From assembly GCA_964618855.1 (NCBI GenBank), contig CAZUCD010000075.1:1-17169 (forward strand): a stretch of 17,169 nt of DNA. Reading direction: 5' to 3'. Made by a program: the position numbers and the translations under genes. Shown piece after piece: positions 14,525 through 17,169 of this stretch (positions are counted from its first letter, which is position 1; each line of letters starts with the position of its first letter). The notes below the pieces were generated by a model. That model saw nothing but the letters and a program-made list of their open reading frames with translations, was not told where the DNA came from and did not search any database. Source of the DNA: CAZUCD01 sp964618855. Lineage in GTDB: Bacteria > Sumerlaeota > Sumerlaeia > SLMS01 > JANRJK01.

Positions 14525-15859
14525 TTACATCTCGCTCCAGTTCGGGACCGACGTGGCGACCTGGATGTTGAAGTCGGCCGTGCCGCCCGCGCCGGTGAAG
14601 TCCTGGAACACGACGATGCCGACCTGTCCGGCCGTCATTGCCATGTCCATGTAGTCCGCCTGGCCTGCACCCGTGTTGTCCGCGGCGCAGGTGGGGCAGA
14701 ACAACGCGAGCGTGCCGCAGTTGTTCGCAAGGCCGATGAGCATCGGGTCGAACGTCGACGTGACCGGCGTGACCGTGAAGCGGAACGTGTCGGCGGTGGG
14801 CGCCGTGAACGAGTACGTGCGGTCGCCAGCATACGTGATGCCGCCCCAGTTGAGCCAGTTGGCGTTGCGGCTCATGTCGATGCCAGCGTCCGTGAACGGA
14901 ACCGTGGCGACTGGAATGGCGCTTGCGCAGGCATCGCCGCCGGAGGTGGCAGCTGCGACCGGGCCGCTGAGGACGACGCCGATCGTGCCGGTCGTCGCGG
15001 CGTTGTAGCCTTCCGCGATGAACGTATAGGCAGTGCCCGAGGTCAGCGTGGTGAACAGCGTCTCGGCGTTGAAGTCGTCCACCGCCGCGATCTCCGTCAG
15101 GCTGCCGCAGGCGCCCGTGAAGATGCCGATGCCGACGTCAACCGTGCCCGCAGTGCCACCGCAAGCGTAGCGGTAGTCGCCGGTCGTCGTCGGCGTAAAG
15201 GCGTAGAATACGTCGCGGCCAAGGCCGCCGCCGGCCGTCACCGAGGCCGAGTTGTCCGTGCTCTCGTGGTTGGCGAAGCCAAGGTTCAGGCCGTCGTTGA
15301 AGGGCAGCGTCGCAATCACGGTCGCCCCGGCGCACGTGTCATTGGCGGGCGGGGGCGGGGCGAATGCGATGTTGACGACCGCGGTCTCACCGGCGGTCGT
15401 CGAGTTCCAGCCCTCGACCATGATGAAGTAGGTCGTGCCGGCGGTCAGCGTGGCGGGCGTGCTGGAAAGGAAGTTCGAGCCCGAGATGTCGTCGTTGTTC
15501 GCGACGTTCGTGGCCGCAGGGGAGGCGCAGTTCGTGAAGATCCAGAGCTTCGTGTCGGCGCCACCAAGCGTGCTTGTGAGCGTGTCCACGACGTACAGGC
15601 CGGAGGTCGGGGCAACGAACGAGAAAACCACCTCGCGCTGGTTGTTGTGGCCCGAGAAGAAGCAGCCCGTGCACGCGGCCGAGTTGATGGTGTTGTCCTC
15701 GGTGCCCGTCATGGTGTGGCTGCCGGTCCACGGACCCGCGCCCGCATTCGAGATCGAAATGAGGGGGTTGTGCGTACACTGCGCGGAAGCGTGGGATGCT
15801 GCGATGAGCATGATTCCCGCCGCGAGAGCGGCGGCCTTCAATCCAAAATGGCGCATCAT
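14525..15859 (-). CDS. Exported protein with three tandem beta-sandwich (PPC-like) repeats
   Basis: A 444-residue protein. ATG 15859 is backed by GGAGGAGA (15868-15875) eight bases ahead; a second ATG follows at once. The signal peptide is M-M-R-H-F-G-L-K-A-A-A-L-A-A-G-I-M-L-I, with likely cleavage after A-S-H-A-S-A (residue 26). Three repeats follow at about 28-166, 172-298 and 307-436. Each starts near a Cys (D-T-C-A-G-A, D-A-C-A-S-A), has a strand of the form F-x-F-x-x-P-T-x-x-x-Y/F, a Cys-containing turn (T-N-C, G-A-C-G, N-N-C-G) and an L-T-A/S-G-T-x-Y strand. This is the pattern of bacterial pre-peptidase C-terminal-like sandwiches. No catalytic domain or sorting signal is visible. It is low in Lys and Arg and rich in Ala, Thr and Gly, like surface or extracellular proteins. 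Adhesion or structure is a guess; the export is well supported. Confidence 0.85.
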   Translation of the reverse strand: MMRHFGLKAAALAAGIMLIAASHASAQCTHNPLISISNAGAGPWTGSHTMTGTEDNTINSAACTGCFFSGHNNQREVVFSFVAPTSGLYVVDTLTSTLGGADTKLWIFTNCASPAATNVANNDDISGSNFLSSTPATLTAGTTYFIMVEGWNSTTAGETAVVNIAFAPPPPANDTCAGATVIATLPFNDGLNLGFANHESTDNSASVTAGGGLGRDVFYAFTPTTTGDYRYACGGTAGTVDVGIGIFTGACGSLTEIAAVDDFNAETLFTTLTSGTAYTFIAEGYNAATTGTIGVVLSGPVAAATSGGDACASAIPVATVPFTDAGIDMSRNANWLNWGGITYAGDRTYSFTAPTADTFRFTVTPVTSTFDPMLIGLANNCGTLALFCPTCAADNTGAGQADYMDMAMTAGQVGIVVFQDFTGAGGTADFNIQVATSVPNWSEM

Positions 15860-16180
15860 CAGAGAAGTCTCCTCCGAGGGAGTTGGGGTGATGGGTTGAG
15901 GGTGCGGACTGCTGGCAGCCCGGATTTAGACTTCTTTATCGGCCCGTATGGAAGAAGTGAGGAGCAACCGGGCCCGTTGTGCAACCCAAAATTTGGCCAA
16001 GGCGAACGAAAAATCTGCCCGGAGTGTCAGAATCGTTCCGGGGTGTGCACTTGTCGCTGGTCGCCGGGGTGCCTCTGGCGCCAAAGGGAGGCGAGATCGA
16101 CCCCCTTTGTCATTGCCGCGCAGCCAACGGGCGACTAACCCTCCCTCGCATTCTCAGCCGCCAAAGAAAGCACGTCCAAA
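15860..16180. other. Gene-free region between two divergent genes
   Basis: This 321-base gap holds the ribosome binding site of the minus-strand gene at its left end (TCTCCTCC on the plus strand, 15868-15875). It also has AT-richer patches near 15924-15940 and 15988-16015, and two copies of CCGGGGTG (16038-16045, 16064-16071). Divergent promoters must lie here, but no clear -35/-10 pair can be named. A plus-strand frame at 15948-16184 (78 residues) is basic, low in hydrophobic residues and has no ribosome binding site, so it is not called. Confidence 0.5.
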
Positions 16181-16480
16181 ATGACCAACTCCGACCCGTC
16201 GAAGCTGCGGCCCGGCCTGCGCGAGCAAACCACCGAGAAAGTCCTTCTCGTCTGCCGCGCGCGCAACGGCGCCACCCGCGTCGATTGGTGGCCTTCCGTG
16301 GAGGAAGCCCGTCGTCACGACATGGAAGTGCTCGAAATCCGCAGGAAGATCACCCTGCCGGCAAAGGCGGAGGCCACAGGGCTCCACAAGCTGCTGGAGA
16401 CGGTCCTCGGCCGTGCAGGATCCCAGGATCGCCTGCTGCACAAGCGCGGCCTGGACCAGAAGGAATTCTTCAACCAGTAG
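16181..16480 (+). CDS. Small protein of unknown function next to pilT
   Basis: A 99-residue soluble protein that I do not recognise. It starts at ATG 16181 with a weak purine-rich stretch ahead (AAAGAAAG). The first half has strand-like segments (E-K-V-L-L-V-C-R-A-R-N-G, R-V-D-W-W-P-S-V-E-E-A) and M-E-V-L-E-I-R-R-K-I-T-L-P-A. The second half is a charged helix: L-H-K-L-L-E-T-V-L-G-R-A. It has no signal peptide or membrane segment. Codon use is GC-rich at third positions like the neighbours, which supports a real gene. It ends 71 bases before the PilT-type ATPase and could share its transcript, so a link to the pilus motor is possible but unproven. Confidence 0.65.
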   Translation: MTNSDPSKLRPGLREQTTEKVLLVCRARNGATRVDWWPSVEEARRHDMEVLEIRRKITLPAKAEATGLHKLLETVLGRAGSQDRLLHKRGLDQKEFFNQ

Positions 16481-16551
16481 CTCCGCACCCTCCCGCAGAC
16501 CTGGGAGGCCCCACAGTTGCGACCAATCCTCAACCGCGCCGGGAGATCGGC

Positions 16552-17169
16552 ATGAACTACAGCGCGCTCTTCGTCGGGGCCGTGCAGAACGGCGCCTCCG
16601 ACATCCACATCATGGAGGGCAGCCAGCCCTACTTCCGCATCCGCGGGGACCTCAAGCGCGTCGAAACCCCCCCGCTCACCAGCGAGGACATGTCGCAGCT
16701 CCTCAAGACGATCATGCCCGAGCGCCTCAAGAGCGACCTCGAGGCGAACTACGGCGTCGACTTCTCCTACCAGCACGAGAACACCGCGCGCTTCCGCGTC
16801 GTCGCCTACTACCAGGATGGCCGCCTCTGCGTCGCCATGCGCAACATCCCCCTCAAGGTGCCCACCATCGAGGAGATGCACCTGCCGGAGGTGCTCAAGA
16901 AGATATCCCTCCAGCACCGCGGGATGATCCTGGTCACGGGTGTCACCGGCTCGGGCAAGTCCACCACGCTCGCCTCCATGATCACGCACCTCAACATGAA
17001 CGAGGCGCGGCGCATCATCACCATCGAGGACCCCATCGAGTTCAAGTACCCGACGATCAAGTCCGTCGTGTCCCAGCGTGAAATCGGGAAGGACGTCGGC
17101 GACTTCCCGTCCGCGCTCCGCCAGGCCATGCGCGCCGACCCGGACGTGATCCTCGTCGGCGAAATGCGC
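16552..17169 (+). CDS. pilT: PilT/PilU-type type IV pilus retraction ATPase, N-terminal part
   Basis: The first 206 residues of a secretion/retraction ATPase; the gene continues past the window. ATG 16552 has GGGAG six bases ahead. A PAS-like N-terminal domain contains G-A-S-D-I-H-I-M-E-G (14-23) and F-R-I-R-G-D-L. Walker A is G-V-T-G-S-G-K-S-T (130-138). The Asp box is I-I-T-I-E-D-P-I-E-F (155-164). Walker B is the D-P-D-V-I-L-V-G-E-M-R that ends the window. The A-S-D-I-H and V-G-E-M-R forms are those of PilT and PilU, cytoplasmic hexamers that hydrolyse ATP to pull pili back for twitching and DNA uptake. The segment before S-Q-R-E-I-G reads K-Y-P-T-I-K-S-V-V and lacks the usual His. The absent C-terminus prevents choosing between PilT and PilU. 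Confidence 0.9.
   Translation, partial: MNYSALFVGAVQNGASDIHIMEGSQPYFRIRGDLKRVETPPLTSEDMSQLLKTIMPERLKSDLEANYGVDFSYQHENTARFRVVAYYQDGRLCVAMRNIPLKVPTIEEMHLPEVLKKISLQHRGMILVTGVTGSGKSTTLASMITHLNMNEARRIITIEDPIEFKYPTIKSVVSQREIGKDVGDFPSALRQAMRADPDVILVGEMR

Noticed and set aside
15948..16184. 78-residue plus-strand frame in the intergenic gap
   Set aside because: No ribosome binding site, basic low-complexity composition, and it overlaps the start of the better-supported gene at 16181.
1..17169. CRISPR arrays, tRNA or rRNA genes, insertion sequences, phage genes
   Set aside because: No regularly spaced repeats, cloverleaf-like segments, transposase motifs or terminal repeats were seen.

Overview
The window is a GC-rich, densely coded chromosomal stretch. 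It holds about 15 complete genes plus two that run off the ends. The type IV pilus retraction-type ATPase, CorA-like transporter, MscS-like channel, exported proteins with ordinary signal peptides and a PknB-type kinase with a DWG motif point to a diderm, free-living bacterium. The exported protein with NDxCxxA-like repeats and the kinase style recall Planctomycetota, Sumerlaeota and similar deep lineages. No marker gene is present, so this placement is only a suggestion.

Layout. 1-293 (-) is the N-terminus of a family-2 glycosyltransferase, divergent from 386-2137 (+), a polytopic membrane protein with an extracytoplasmic beta-rich tail. That gene overlaps a short larC-like gene (2134-3000) ending in a His-rich tail, followed by a terminator. 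Next is a bitopic TPR protein (3119-4324), convergent with an M42-type aminopeptidase (4333-5475, -). Divergent from the peptidase runs a compact set: MscS-like channel (5557-6444), CorA-like transporter (6431-7441) and WaaP/Kdo-kinase-like protein (7438-8127), each overlapping the next. A large membrane-anchored Ser/Thr kinase (8203-10080) follows.

On the minus strand come an exported SRPBCC-YCII fusion (10070-10966) and an exported endonuclease/exonuclease/phosphatase-fold protein (11050-12567), separated by a near-perfect 12-bp inverted repeat. On the plus strand are a MoaD/ThiS-like sulfur carrier (12630-12899), an ArsM-type arsenite methyltransferase (12993-13868) with a structured leader, and a SigZ-like ECF sigma factor with a cysteine-rich tail (13865-14470), coupled to arsM by a GTGA overlap. 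A strong hairpin terminator serves the convergent exported three-repeat protein (14525-15859, -). After a 321-bp gene-free gap come a small unknown protein (16181-16480) and the start of a PilT/PilU-type ATPase (16552 to the end).

The most interesting points are the ArsM plus Cys-rich sigma pair with its leader, the truncated His-tailed LarC, the palindrome in front of the exported SRPBCC-YCII fusion, and the channel/transporter/kinase cluster. No tRNA, rRNA, CRISPR array, transposase or phage gene was recognised.
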